A stretch of DNA of 64,000 nucleotides, from assembly GCF_001522545.3 (NCBI RefSeq), contig NC_031769.1:73141335-73205334 (forward strand). The letters run 5' to 3'. Source of the DNA: Parus major. Lineage: Eukaryota > Chordata > Aves > Passeriformes > Paridae. Shown piece by piece: positions 50,901-61,392 of the stretch. Position numbers and translations under genes: made by a program. The notes beneath the pieces are model-generated. The model worked only from the letters and a program-made list of their open reading frames with translations, did no database searches and was not told the origin of the DNA. The first letter of the stretch is position 1; each line of letters starts with the position of its first letter.

Positions 50901-53900
50901 GTAGGATGTGTAGGTCAGTATTCTGTAGTGCTTTCTACTGTGCATTTAGTATTCTCTAGTTCCAGGAGCAATATATAATGATAAGCATCTTGCCAAAAGT
51001 GTAAACTCAGAATTATTGTGGGATAGGGTAAACACACATGCACATATAAAAAAAAGGAGCACAGCTTTCTTAAAAGGCTCATTTATTTATTTTTGCGGTA
51101 TGTTTCAGCTTTCTGTCTATGTATTTGTAAAAATTTAACTACCACGAAAAGGAAAGAATTGCTGTCAGTACTTGTCTTCCTACAGTATAATATAGTCAAA
51201 TGGGTAGAAAAAAATAGGAATATTTTATTAAATAAAGGCCTTTTATTATCAATGAAGAAATTGAATTTACTTCTCTCTTCAGGGAAGTTCTCCACATTTT
51301 CTTTGAACCAGTGATTATCACTGGATTACCTATGGAGAGTGGCCCAACCAATAAGATGAGAGTTCTATTGCTGGCTCATGAAATAATGAAATAAATGTAC
51401 AAAGCAGAAAAGCCTTAAAGTTCCTGCTCTGCCATCTCCCCAACAATTGGGTGACCCAGAGCCATGGATAACTGCTGGATGATAAGCCCCACATGAAATA
51501 CTTGAGGTGAGCAGAAATGAGAATATAACCCTTCCCCTTTCAGAACTGGAATATATTTACAGAATTGCATATCCAAAGGTTGATGGCTTTATTGTGGATT
51601 GTCTCTGAGAGTTCATTTTTTTATTAAAAAAATCATCTTGCTTTTACTATAAAAAACTTTATTATGGTTCTTTTAGAAGGATTAAAATACTCTGCTCACA
51701 ATTATTTTTTAAAGAGGTATGAAAAAAGCTTGAAATTTTGTGGGTTTTTGGTGTTTTTTGGTTGGATTTTTTTTTCCTTTTGAGTCTGTAAACTAAAAAA
51801 AAAATAAAAAGAGTAAATTTTTAATACAAAGCTGTTAGTATAATACCTCTATTTTAACTCATTTAACTCTGACAAAGGAAGGTTTGTACCATAACACATT
51901 TTAGATAAGTTTTCAAATGAAAGATAAATCTATACTGTTACAATCTCAAGTATTCTCTGTGTAGAATAATGTATGGAGTGCAATCCTGAAATAAAATATA
52001 TATGTTCAGTGCTCTATATCTTTCCCAAATCTCAGCCCTCTCACCAATGTGTGGCTAGCAGGAAGTTCTGTTACCCTAAAGATGCTTCCCACATATTGCA
52101 GTTTCTTTGTTTTGCTTCTCTTGGCATGTTGGTGTTTGCCAAGCAAAAAGGATGGCTTAATTGGGAAGAAGGTAGATAGGAGCCAAGAACCTTCCTGCTG
52201 GCATTGCTTGAAGTAACAAACAGCTTGTGTGTTACATGAAGTGCTTCTATTAAGCAGCTGCATTGCTTCCTCTTTACCCAGAGCTGACTGTACAGCTAAA
52301 ACTTCACAGCACTGGCAAACACAACAACCTCTCTGAGAGCAGACGTGGCAGCTCTTGCCATGGCACCTGTGGCAAGAGGTATTTTCTATCCTCAGAACGA
52401 ATTGATGGTATTTCCAGTTGGCACCTTTGTTTTACACTGGGGCCACGGTGCGTGAGTGTACAACTGTTCTGTGATGCTGTTATGGCACAGTACAAACCAG
52501 GGAGCCCTGGCAGCCTGCGCAGAAGTGTCTAGTGATGTAGAGGTACTTCAGGTAATTGCAACTAGACCATAATATAATAAACCTCTGTGGCTTTATGCTG
52601 TGTAATGAAGGAAAACTGAGATCTGGAAAGGGATATAAAAGCATAGCATATGAAGGGGTATAAAAAAAAAACCAAATGTTGTTCCATGCATGGGATATTT
52701 CCATCTTGGATTTAGCCCCATAAAAATATTACATAGATGAAGTTTTATACTGAAATTTGAGCCAGTTTGGAAACCCTTTGAAAAAATCTTTATAAATTGA
52801 ACGATTCACATTGGTTAGGTGATGTGCATATATCATGAGATTGTTATGAGGTTGTGATAGCTAGAGTACTTGTCCTTTAAGCCAAGAAAAATGCATGAAA
52901 AAATCTAAGCAATCTTGTTTAGAAACACAACATCCCACATCAAAGCAGTTGTAACTTCCTTGTCTGTTTTGATCACAGTTAATGATCTATTCATTTGTCT
53001 TAAGTATGCTCTCATAACAAAATGCCCACAACTGCTAACTTTATTCACTGAATAGCAAAGACTTTGAAGGAAAGCAAATATAATTCTGAGCTTTTTGAAA
53101 GCTTTGGGTTTTTTTTTTTCAAGTGAAGTGTAAATGAAGACTTTGGGAATAGTTTTAAAAAGTGTCAACATGCAGTAGGAAACACTAAGGATCTTGAAAT
53201 ACTTGTTTGAAGTGCTAGGTCTGGATGAGTAATTTGTTTTTAAATTTGTGCATGTAAATCAAAGTAAAGAGAAAATAAAAGGGATTAGAAACTCTAGGAA
53301 GTTATATGCAAAATATATATTGAGGCAAACCCCAAATTGTCTAAGGAGTAATTTCTTTTAAACATAAAATGCAGTCATAAATCTTTTCCAAAAGCCTCAG
53401 AATGAAAAGAGCTAGCAAAGAGTATGTAAAGCTAAGTGGTGATGAAGGCATAAAAGAGGACTTAAAGGTTGAAACCACAACAGAGAAATTATGTGAGGAG
53501 GGTTTTTTGTTTGTTTGGTCTGATTTTTTACATTGCTGTTCTCACTGAAAAGACTGGGGACTTCCTGCATAGAAATCCTGGGTTGAATTTTTAAGGGAAT
53601 CTGTTAAATTGTTTGGCAGAAAAAATATGGAATAGGAACAAATAAGAAAGTGAACAAATAGAGATTGTAATGATGAGATAATGTTTACCAGAGAGTTCTA
53701 ATTTAAGTTGAAACTTCTTAACACAAGTAATAGTTCAGCTATCTCCAACATAAAACTGCTGTGCTATTACAGGTCAGCAAGTACCAGAAGTGGCGCCAGT
53801 GGAGTTTTTTTAAGGTTTCAAAGGTGATCTAGGTGGCTACAGGCTAGTGATTCTGCTGTCCGTACAGAGCTAATTATTGGAAACGCTTCCAAAAAGTAAA

Positions 53901-54991
53901 ATTAGTAAACCTAGATTAATAGAATATCCTGTAGTTAATATGATTTTATAGAGTGAACTTCAAACTGCCTCAGGGGCTCAAAAAATTACTAGGAAAACAA
54001 AGAATAGGTGCTTGTAGATACCCCTCTTGAAGTCTAAGCCACAAACTACTGAAATCTCTAGAACATTCTGGGGAACCATTAATTGTGTGTGCTCTCTTTG
54101 CTTCATATTCATTCTGTCCTGGATATGGTAGGAGGGAAATGGTTGAATGATAGGTTTCATCAGACTTCTTATGATCACATTCTTCATGGTGAAATCTGAT
54201 GGTGGGAAAGGGTGGTGTGTTGAGCTGGACTTTTTAATTTAGTCAGGGCAGATCTCTGCTGCTGGTTAGTATCCTGGATTCTTGTGTCTGTCATGTAGCC
54301 CATGCAAAAAACAAATATTCCCAAGAAGGACAAAGAAGTTACAGATGTACAGATGGTATACACAGCAAATGTATGACATTTTGCCATTACATTAATCTGA
54401 CTTTAATATCCAAAAGAAGTCTGATTTCTGAGATAGTAGCAAAAATTTATCACTTTTCTGTGGGCCTTAAGAAACCTATTTGTCTGTGATTTAGACTCTG
54501 TACTTCAAAGTAAACTGATTGTATATAAATAACAAATAATGGCCTGTCATCAATAAAACTGAGGATTTAGACAAACGTTGCTATGGAAATGGATTGCAGA
54601 AACTGGCAAGTAGTTTGATACTGACTGTTAGAAATAGGCTAATGTGCAAGGTATGCTGCATGGGGAAAGTGATCAGCAATGGCAGATACACAGCTGCTGG
54701 TTTTACACAAATAGGTCTGCAAAGATACATAGAGTATACAGTAAACCAGGACTTGCACGATGTAAATTGTAGTTCCTGAAGTGCATTTGAATTAGTGTAT
54801 TGTGAGTTATTTGGAAAGTTTTATTCAATATAGACACATGCCTCTATCTTTCAAATCTTGTCTGGTGAATTCTAAGCAAATTTCCCAAAATAATATTTGT
54901 TTGTCCTGGTCTCAGGGAATGGGAATATTCTGATTACAATGTTTCTATGCATTCCAGCTCCAGCCAGTCTTGTTTCCAGCTGTCTTTACAT

Positions 54992-55027
54992 TGTGTGTGT
55001 GTGTGTGTGTGTGTGTGTTTGTGTGTA
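54992..55027. repeat. (TG)n microsatellite
   Basis: About thirteen uninterrupted TG units, then TTTGTGTGT. Confidence 0.95.
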
Positions 55028-57698
55028 AAATCAGCATTTGTGACAGTTGGTATGAGAAATTGTCACAGCCAGTTTGGACTTGTAGAAAAGTAATACAAAG
55101 ATGGAATTCCTAACATGAGTATTGGTAAGATATTTTGGATTTGTATTTTAAGTCCTTTGTATTGCTTGTTTTTTTATATTTCATATTTCAAAGCGATTTA
55201 ATTGGCTAGATCATCCAGAGCGACATTGAAGAGAAACTGTGATTTTGTTATTCTTGGTATTTGAGAAGAACAGATGTTTACACCAAGATAAATCTTTCAT
55301 CAAAGCAGAATCCACAATCTTGCAGTTATGGACAGTTTCAAAATTCTATGTGATCCTGCTGGCAATGCACCCTCTTTGATTATTAATCCTTGCTAACAGA
55401 AGCTTAAGGAAATATTTATCATCTTTTTAATCTAGCTTTTATTTGTCACTTTGCTTTTTTCTTTCCCCTACTTTTTTTTTTTTTAATTGAATTATTTTGC
55501 TACAATGAGTTGGTGGGCAGGGTTTTAAATAAATAACAGGAAATATATCCTGCTGAGCTTGCCAGGTGTATCTTTATCAAAAGTATTATAAAGAATTTTT
55601 CCTGTCATTGATTATGATTTAATCCTTAAATTCTTTGTTACTTGAATTAATTTTCTATTAATAGTCTTGTGTCAGCCACTTAATACTTCACCCAGGATCA
55701 ATATCAGGCTGACAGGTTGTTACCACACTGATCCCCTCACTTATCTTTTCATATGTATGCTAAAATTCAGCTTTCACTTGGAACTTGGTTATTGTGCCAA
55801 GTTCTGTTGGACCTTGTTATTTCTTCTCCAACCTCCCTCTGGAAGCAGGCTGTATGAGAGCAAGGAATCTGGAAGCAATTTCCCAACACCTGAGTTGCAG
55901 CTGTATACCCATACTCTGATATAACACCTCTCTTTCAAACTTTCAAAAAAAAAACCAATCAGCAACAAAAGCCCACTGAAAATAAATCTCCCATTTGCTT
56001 GAAATACATCAACCATTTCCATCTAGAGAGACACTTTAAGTATATTGAATTCTTTTATTTCTGACTCCTTAAAGAAACACAATGTTCTATACCCCGCCGC
56101 ATTGAATTTATTAGTAATTTATTTCTATAGTGTCCTTTGCTTTCTTTACTGATTTCAACCCTCCACTACCTGATTTTTAACTTCACTCATATCCACTGCA
56201 CTCAGCCATTACATAGCTATACTGGATTTTTTGAGTGCTTTTTTTCCCCCATGGAAACACTGATTTTCTTAAATTCAGGAAACTATTCAGTCATAGGATT
56301 CTGAATTCTAGAACATCTAGCCAAGTAATGCTAAATAAGTTCCAATTATCATTCAGCTTCATTAATATTTTATCAAATTGCTTTTATGAAATAGTTTGAA
56401 TGTCTTTCAATTTGAAAATAAAGAATGCGGCATTTGCAAAATATAAATGCATAGCTTTTTAAAAAAATTAAAGGCCGTAGCTACAAAAATGGTAATTTAC
56501 TTCTCATTATTTCTCCTCCTTAAATAGAAACTGTAATGATGGTGGCTACTTCTCATAGATTCTCCACAATTTAGGTCTTTTGGATTTAAGTTCATGCAAA
56601 AACTCCAAACTGTAGATAAAATTGTAGAGTCTTTCAGAGAAGAAAATCTTTTGGTTGAAAGATTTGGCTTCTAAATATTTGAGGAAGAATATGTATAAAA
56701 TTCTGGCTCCAAGATGCAAATGGTTAAGTATATAAATTTGCCCAGTAAACAAAACAGATGCATATGCTGTGACACTGGTCCCCTACTCTCTACTGTGGCT
56801 GCAGCGAAACAGATCCTGAGAAGCTTTGTGGGATTGAATTTGGAATAAAATAAAAGCTGTTTTCCTGTTATTTTGTCGGGGTCTGCTCCTCTATTGCACG
56901 TATGTGCTGGGTCTTGAGTGAAAGATGTCAGCATACAGTATGTGGATGTAATCTTGTTCAGGAGCTTCAGCAGAATATTTCTGGGAAGTAATTGTGTCTC
57001 CAGTATCATCGTGCTAGCGGGCTGAGGAAAAGTAAAAGTTCCCAAGTTCAAGACAGGACTTGTCTCAGCTGGTATGCACAGCAATTGCAGCAGAAAACTG
57101 CATGGCACAGCATTTTCTTCAGAATTAAAAATGTGCCTATATTCCAAAAGAACCTGCAAGGCAATATGTAACAGCATCATACACAATGTAATGAATTAGT
57201 CATGTGAAACTATTAATCATACTCCTTTCACCACTTGCTCCTCTATTAATCCATTCCTGTCAGAAATTTAACATTACAAATTCTTCAGATGTCTCATACA
57301 CCTACCACTGTTTAAATTAATGTTCAACTTCCTCAAGTCTCATTTCCCTTCAAAATACCTGTTTTTCCCAAGGAATGAGATGGTACAATTCCCATAGGAA
57401 GTTAGTTGTTATAAATACTGTGAGAGTAAGTTCTGAAATTAAAAACCTAGAATTATTTCATGCTTAGCAATGCATGACTACAATAGTTAAGCTTTGTAAA
57501 ATTTTTTGCTAACTGCAAAATAAAATTAAAAAAAAGGAAAGAACTCAAAGATTCTTTATTTTATGGATGAGTGGGTGCAGCACAAAACTGTGAAATCCTC
57601 AGTACTTTACAAGAATCTGAATATGAGTCAGCAGTAGGAAATAGATACCTGTGTAAGAATAACACCAGGTGATATCTAAAATACCTTTCTGACCTTTG

Positions 57699-57731
57699 AA
57701 GAAATTAAATAAAGAAATTAAAGAAATTAAA
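57699..57731. repeat. Short AAGAAATTA-type tandem repeat
   Basis: Three to four copies of AAGAAATTA(AAT) in tandem. Small array, probably slippage-derived. Confidence 0.8.
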
Positions 57732-57986
57732 CCTGAAGGAGGTTGCTGGTGATATACTCTGTTTTGAGAATTGATGAGAAGCTATTTTAGGAAAACATTT
57801 ACATCTCAAGAGGGTGGTATTGAAACAGCAACACAGCAGAAATCATTCTTCAGAGTCTGATACTGCTGGAAGCTGATTTGAGTTTTAGTGGTGTGACTGA
57901 TGTTTCCGAGGTTACGTTTTCTTGGCACTGCTTTCGTATGGGAAAATGGAAGCACTTTTAGAAATTGAATATGGTAATTGAGTGAC

Positions 57987-58082
57987 AAGATCATAGGACA
58001 GGGTCATATAAGGTCATTCAGACTGGAAGAGACCTCAGGAGGTCTCTAATACAACATGTTGCTTAAAGCAGGGTCAGCTTGT
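57987..58082 (-). mobile_element. CR1 3'-end fragment, minus strand
   Basis: The order CAGACTGGAAGAGACCTCAGGAGGTCTCTAATACAAC and then TGCTTAAAGCAGGGTCAGCTT corresponds to the reversed 3' UTR end of a CR1 subfamily (GGAAGAGACCTCTGGAGGTC... TGCTCAAAGCAGGGTCAGCT). About 95 bp remain. It also contains the local palindrome AGACCTCAGGAGGTCT. Confidence 0.75.
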
Positions 58083-58633
58083 AATAGGATGTTTTGCCTT
58101 GGAATGTGGTCAAGCAATTCACAAAATGCCCTATTTTACAAGGTATCGGTAGTGGGCTGAGAGGGGGTTCATGTGCTACTTTTGGTGTTGAATTGTGCTA
58201 AAAACAGTTTGGCTTATTAACCCCAAATTAATATTTTGATAGGGAAGCTAAGATTTGGCAGATAAGCTGCTAGGGTGATGCGCAGACCTATGACTGTAAA
58301 AGTACTGTCCAGTTCCATAAGGTAGGTTCCTCTAACATATTCTCTCTTGGGGTGTGTCTATGAGGTTTCCTCTCTTGAAGTGGGGATGCCCCTTCAAGGA
58401 TACTCCTAAAGGCTGAGCTAAAGAGATGTGCCCATGAACACATGTGCTGAGTTACATTAACCTCTGCTTAATAATTAGGGCTTTTTTCTAGATTTAATTT
58501 AATAGCTTTGATAGAGTGCACTATAACCCTATCCTCTGAAATCAGTAATTTACAGGATTTTTCTCATCTGCTTTTTCAGTGCTCTAGACTACAGCATCTT
58601 AATTAGTTTTCAAGAATATTGTGAGGGACTGCT
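58083..58633. other. AT-rich non-coding DNA
   Basis: Between a CR1 fragment and a SINE. No gene recognised. Confidence 0.5.
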
Positions 58634-58775
58634 TGTGTGGGACTAACCCAGTTGCTCGGAGCATGGTGCTAATAATACCAAGGTTTTGAATTCAATCCCC
58701 GTATGGGCCATTCACTGTGGAGCTGGACTTGCTGATCCTTGTGGATCCCTTCCAACTCAGAATATTCTATGATTT
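58634..58775 (+). mobile_element. tRNA-Ile-derived SINE with CR1-like tail (TguSINE1-like)
   Basis: The 5' head (about 58634-58710) aligns with tRNA-Ile(AAT). It has a D-arm-like GGACTAACCCAGTTGCTCGG, an anticodon arm TGGTGCTAATAATACCA with AAT in a 7-base loop, a T arm AGGTTTTGAATTCAATCCCC, and the acceptor end GTATGGGCCA. It is followed not by genomic flank but by about 60 bp of CR1-type 3' sequence (GCTGGACTTGCTGATCCTTG, TCCCTTCCAACTCAGAATAT) ending TTCTATGATT. This head-plus-tail structure is that of SINEs mobilised by CR1 machinery. The internal pol III promoter boxes are decayed (the B box lost the usual TTCGA), so the copy is old and unlikely to be transcribed. A real tRNA gene is excluded by the mispaired arms and the tail. 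Confidence 0.82.
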
Positions 58776-60491
58776 CTGTAATCTGTTACTACAGACACTG
58801 TTCTCCCCTTGTCCACAAATACACTTATTTTATTACTTTTTATATCTCATGAATTACAGGGTAAAAGTGAAAACTTAGGCCTTCCTATTTGGGGGGAAAT
58901 TTCTGTGAATAAATACAAAAATTATAAAAGCAATATTTGCAACTCTCTGCAAATACTGAGGAAGCGAGCAAGCAGAACTGATGTATGGAACAAAAAGGAG
59001 GAATGTATTAAACAGCAAGAATCCCCCTAAAAAACACCATTGGTGCTATGCCTCTGTCCTCCTTGGAAAAATAAGAAAAGGAAAAAAAGGAGCCTATGAA
59101 TTAGAAAAAGTAGTGGGTTTATTATAATGTTTTAAGTGAAGGGGCTGGGATTAAATTTGTTGCAAAAACAAGCAGGCAAGTAAGTCTGTGTTTCTCAAGA
59201 TAAAAATTACTGTCAATGTATTTACCTCAACTAGGAGTTCTGACCTTCCTTTTTAGCTGATAGGCACCAGACAGCATTAAAAATTCCTGTCCCGCTTTAG
59301 ACACCTGATTTATGATGAAATTATGACTCAGATACAATAGGCTATATTGATCTCTGATGTCTATAAAAGGAGCTTAGCTTAAGAATACTTGTCTACATCA
59401 TGGTCAGATGGGAGGATTTTTTTTGCTTTGAATCATCACTCAATTCTGCAGCTGGTGTTAAGGCTGTCCATCAGAGGAAGATTTAAGTATATGTGACTGC
59501 TATAATTTTATCACAGTTGTTCAGATTTTGGGTTGACTCACAATGCAACTTTAAAAGCTTTGGTTTCATACATTCGGTTTTGCCACCAATCTGACTATCA
59601 GCAAAAGATTTTAGTGCCACATGTTATGAGAGGAGAGCATGAGAGACAGCTACCACAAACTGACAGACAACATGACAGCAGTAAAAATAGATTGCCATGC
59701 TCAGGCAAACTCAGCAGTGACAAAATACCTCTAACACTGGAAAATAGAGGGTTTTAATGTCCTCTCATTCAACATTTGTCTGTCATGCCTTTAAAATATG
59801 TCTGTTTGGTACCGAAAGATTCCATGGTCTCCTTTATACTACTAGGAAAAGTCAACTTTCACAGTCAGTGCTAGAAGCTATGGTTTTATATGAACACTTA
59901 TCATCAATAGTGTGACATTATGCTAATTGTCCTAATTGTGCCTCCTCCCCCCCCTTCCCATCAACAGTTGATTTCTACAAAGAATCATAACTTGTTATAG
60001 CACTGTCTTATCAGTTCAATGGGTTAATTCTAATGGTCTGAAAAGGCTCAAAGAAACAGTGTAGCTGATCATTGTTTGCTTAATTCACTAAGTAAATTAG
60101 AAGTTGAATTGAATGCATGATGCATAATTGATTTATCTTAATAGCTAACTGAGCACTGGAAGAAGTATGATAAATGAATGGAATGTTCCACAGTAATTGT
60201 AGTAGGCTCATTCACCTCCAAAATTATTTTTTTACTTTTACTTCTTATTCACTAAATTCTTTATTTTTCTCCTAATAAATACCCCTATACTTAAAGCATA
60301 TATTGCAATTTTCTTTACCACCATAAAATTATAATCTGTGGTTAATCTGAAGGTATGAGAATACTGTACATATCTATTACCATGAAGAATTTAATATACA
60401 TGGATAACCTGCTGTTTTATTTCAAAATTGTTTGATCTATGAAAATGTTCAGCAAAATACAATAAAAAAATAATAGGTTTTGGATAATACA
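58776..60491. other. AT-rich non-coding DNA
   Basis: No gene recognised. A C run lies at about 59946-59954. A 74-codon open frame at 59533-59757 has no features I recognise and is treated as chance. Confidence 0.5.
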
Positions 60492-61392
60492 TAAGTTTGC
60501 AGATGATACAAAATTGGGAGGATCTGTTGACCTCCTCTAGGGAAGGGAGACCTTGCAGAGAGACCCGGATAAGCTGGAGGACTGGGCAATCACCAGCCAT
60601 ATGAGCTTTAACAAAGACATGTGCTGGATTCTGCACCTGAGATGGAACAACCCTGGATGTACAGACAAACTGGGGAATGAGAGGCTGGAGAGCAGTGCCA
60701 TGGAAAGGGTCCTGTGATTCCTGGTCCATGGCAAGTTGAATCTGAATCAGCAGTGCCCTGGCAGCCAGGAGGATGCCCATGTCCTGGGGGGCATCAGGCA
60801 CAGCATGACCAGCCAGGCAAGGGAGGGGATTGTCCTGCTCTGCTCTGAGCTGGGGCAGCCCTACCTGGAGGGCTGGGGGCAGTTTTGAGTGCCACAATGT
60901 AAGAAAGACATTGATCTGTTAGAGAGCATCCAAAGGAGGGCAGAAAAGGTGAAGGGCCTTAAGGGGAAGCTGTATGAGGAGTGTCTGAGGTCACTTGGTC
61001 TGTTCAGCCTGGAGAAGAGGAGATTGAGGGGAGACTTTAGTGCAATCTACAATTCTTCTCAGCTCTGAGAGGAAGGGGAGGAGCAGATACTCATCTGTTC
61101 TCTGTGGTGACAGTGACAGAACCTGAGGGAATGGCCTGAAATTGTGTCAGGGGAGGTTTAAGTTTATATTACAAAAAGATTTTTCACCTGGAGTGGTTCA
61201 GCACTGGAACAGACTCCCCAGGGAAATGGTCACAGCACCAGCCCTACAGAGTTCACGAAGGATTTGGACAATACTCTCGAGCCCATGTTGTGACTCTTGA
61301 TGTGTCCTGTGCCAGGCCAGGTGTTGGACTTGGATGATCTTTGTGGGTCTCTTCCATCCCAGAATATTCTGTGATTCTTCGATTCTTTGTGC
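60492..61392 (+). mobile_element. CR1 LINE, 5'-truncated, plus strand
   Basis: Starts exactly in the RT catalytic box: FADDTKLGGSVDLL is read from 60496, with FADD at 60496-60507. It is followed at once by a TAG stop at 60538-60540, where the copy at 46.8 kb has a Gln codon. Next come YMSFNKDMCWILHLRW-type and LGNERLESSAMERVL segments (about 60597-60710) and frame-shifted C-terminal text (VLSGLGQP-like, [17 protein letters not shown]). The 3' tail shows ATTCTGTGATTCTTCGATTC near 61364-61384, the CR1 octamer repeats. About 900 bp. Same subfamily as the copies at 7.4 and 46.8 kb. Confidence 0.93.

Larger units (their letters stand above)
47941..57986. other. About 10 kb of AT-rich non-coding DNA
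   Basis: No exon or clear interspersed repeat recognised. Within it lie a (TG)n tract (54992) and a short AAGAAATTA repeat (57699). Two minus-strand open frames (54387 back to 54184, 67 codons; 57186 back to 56671, 171 codons) are discussed as findings and not called as genes. T or A runs lie near 52662, 53110 and 55470. Confidence 0.5.

Noticed and set aside
58634..58710. A functional tRNA-Ile gene
   Set aside because: The D and T arms carry disrupting substitutions, the B box is degraded, and a CR1-like tail follows directly, so it is a SINE head.
60391..60897. 168-codon minus-strand frame
   Set aside because: Antisense of the plus-strand CR1 at 60492; the same antisense text recurs at the 7.4 and 46.8 kb copies.
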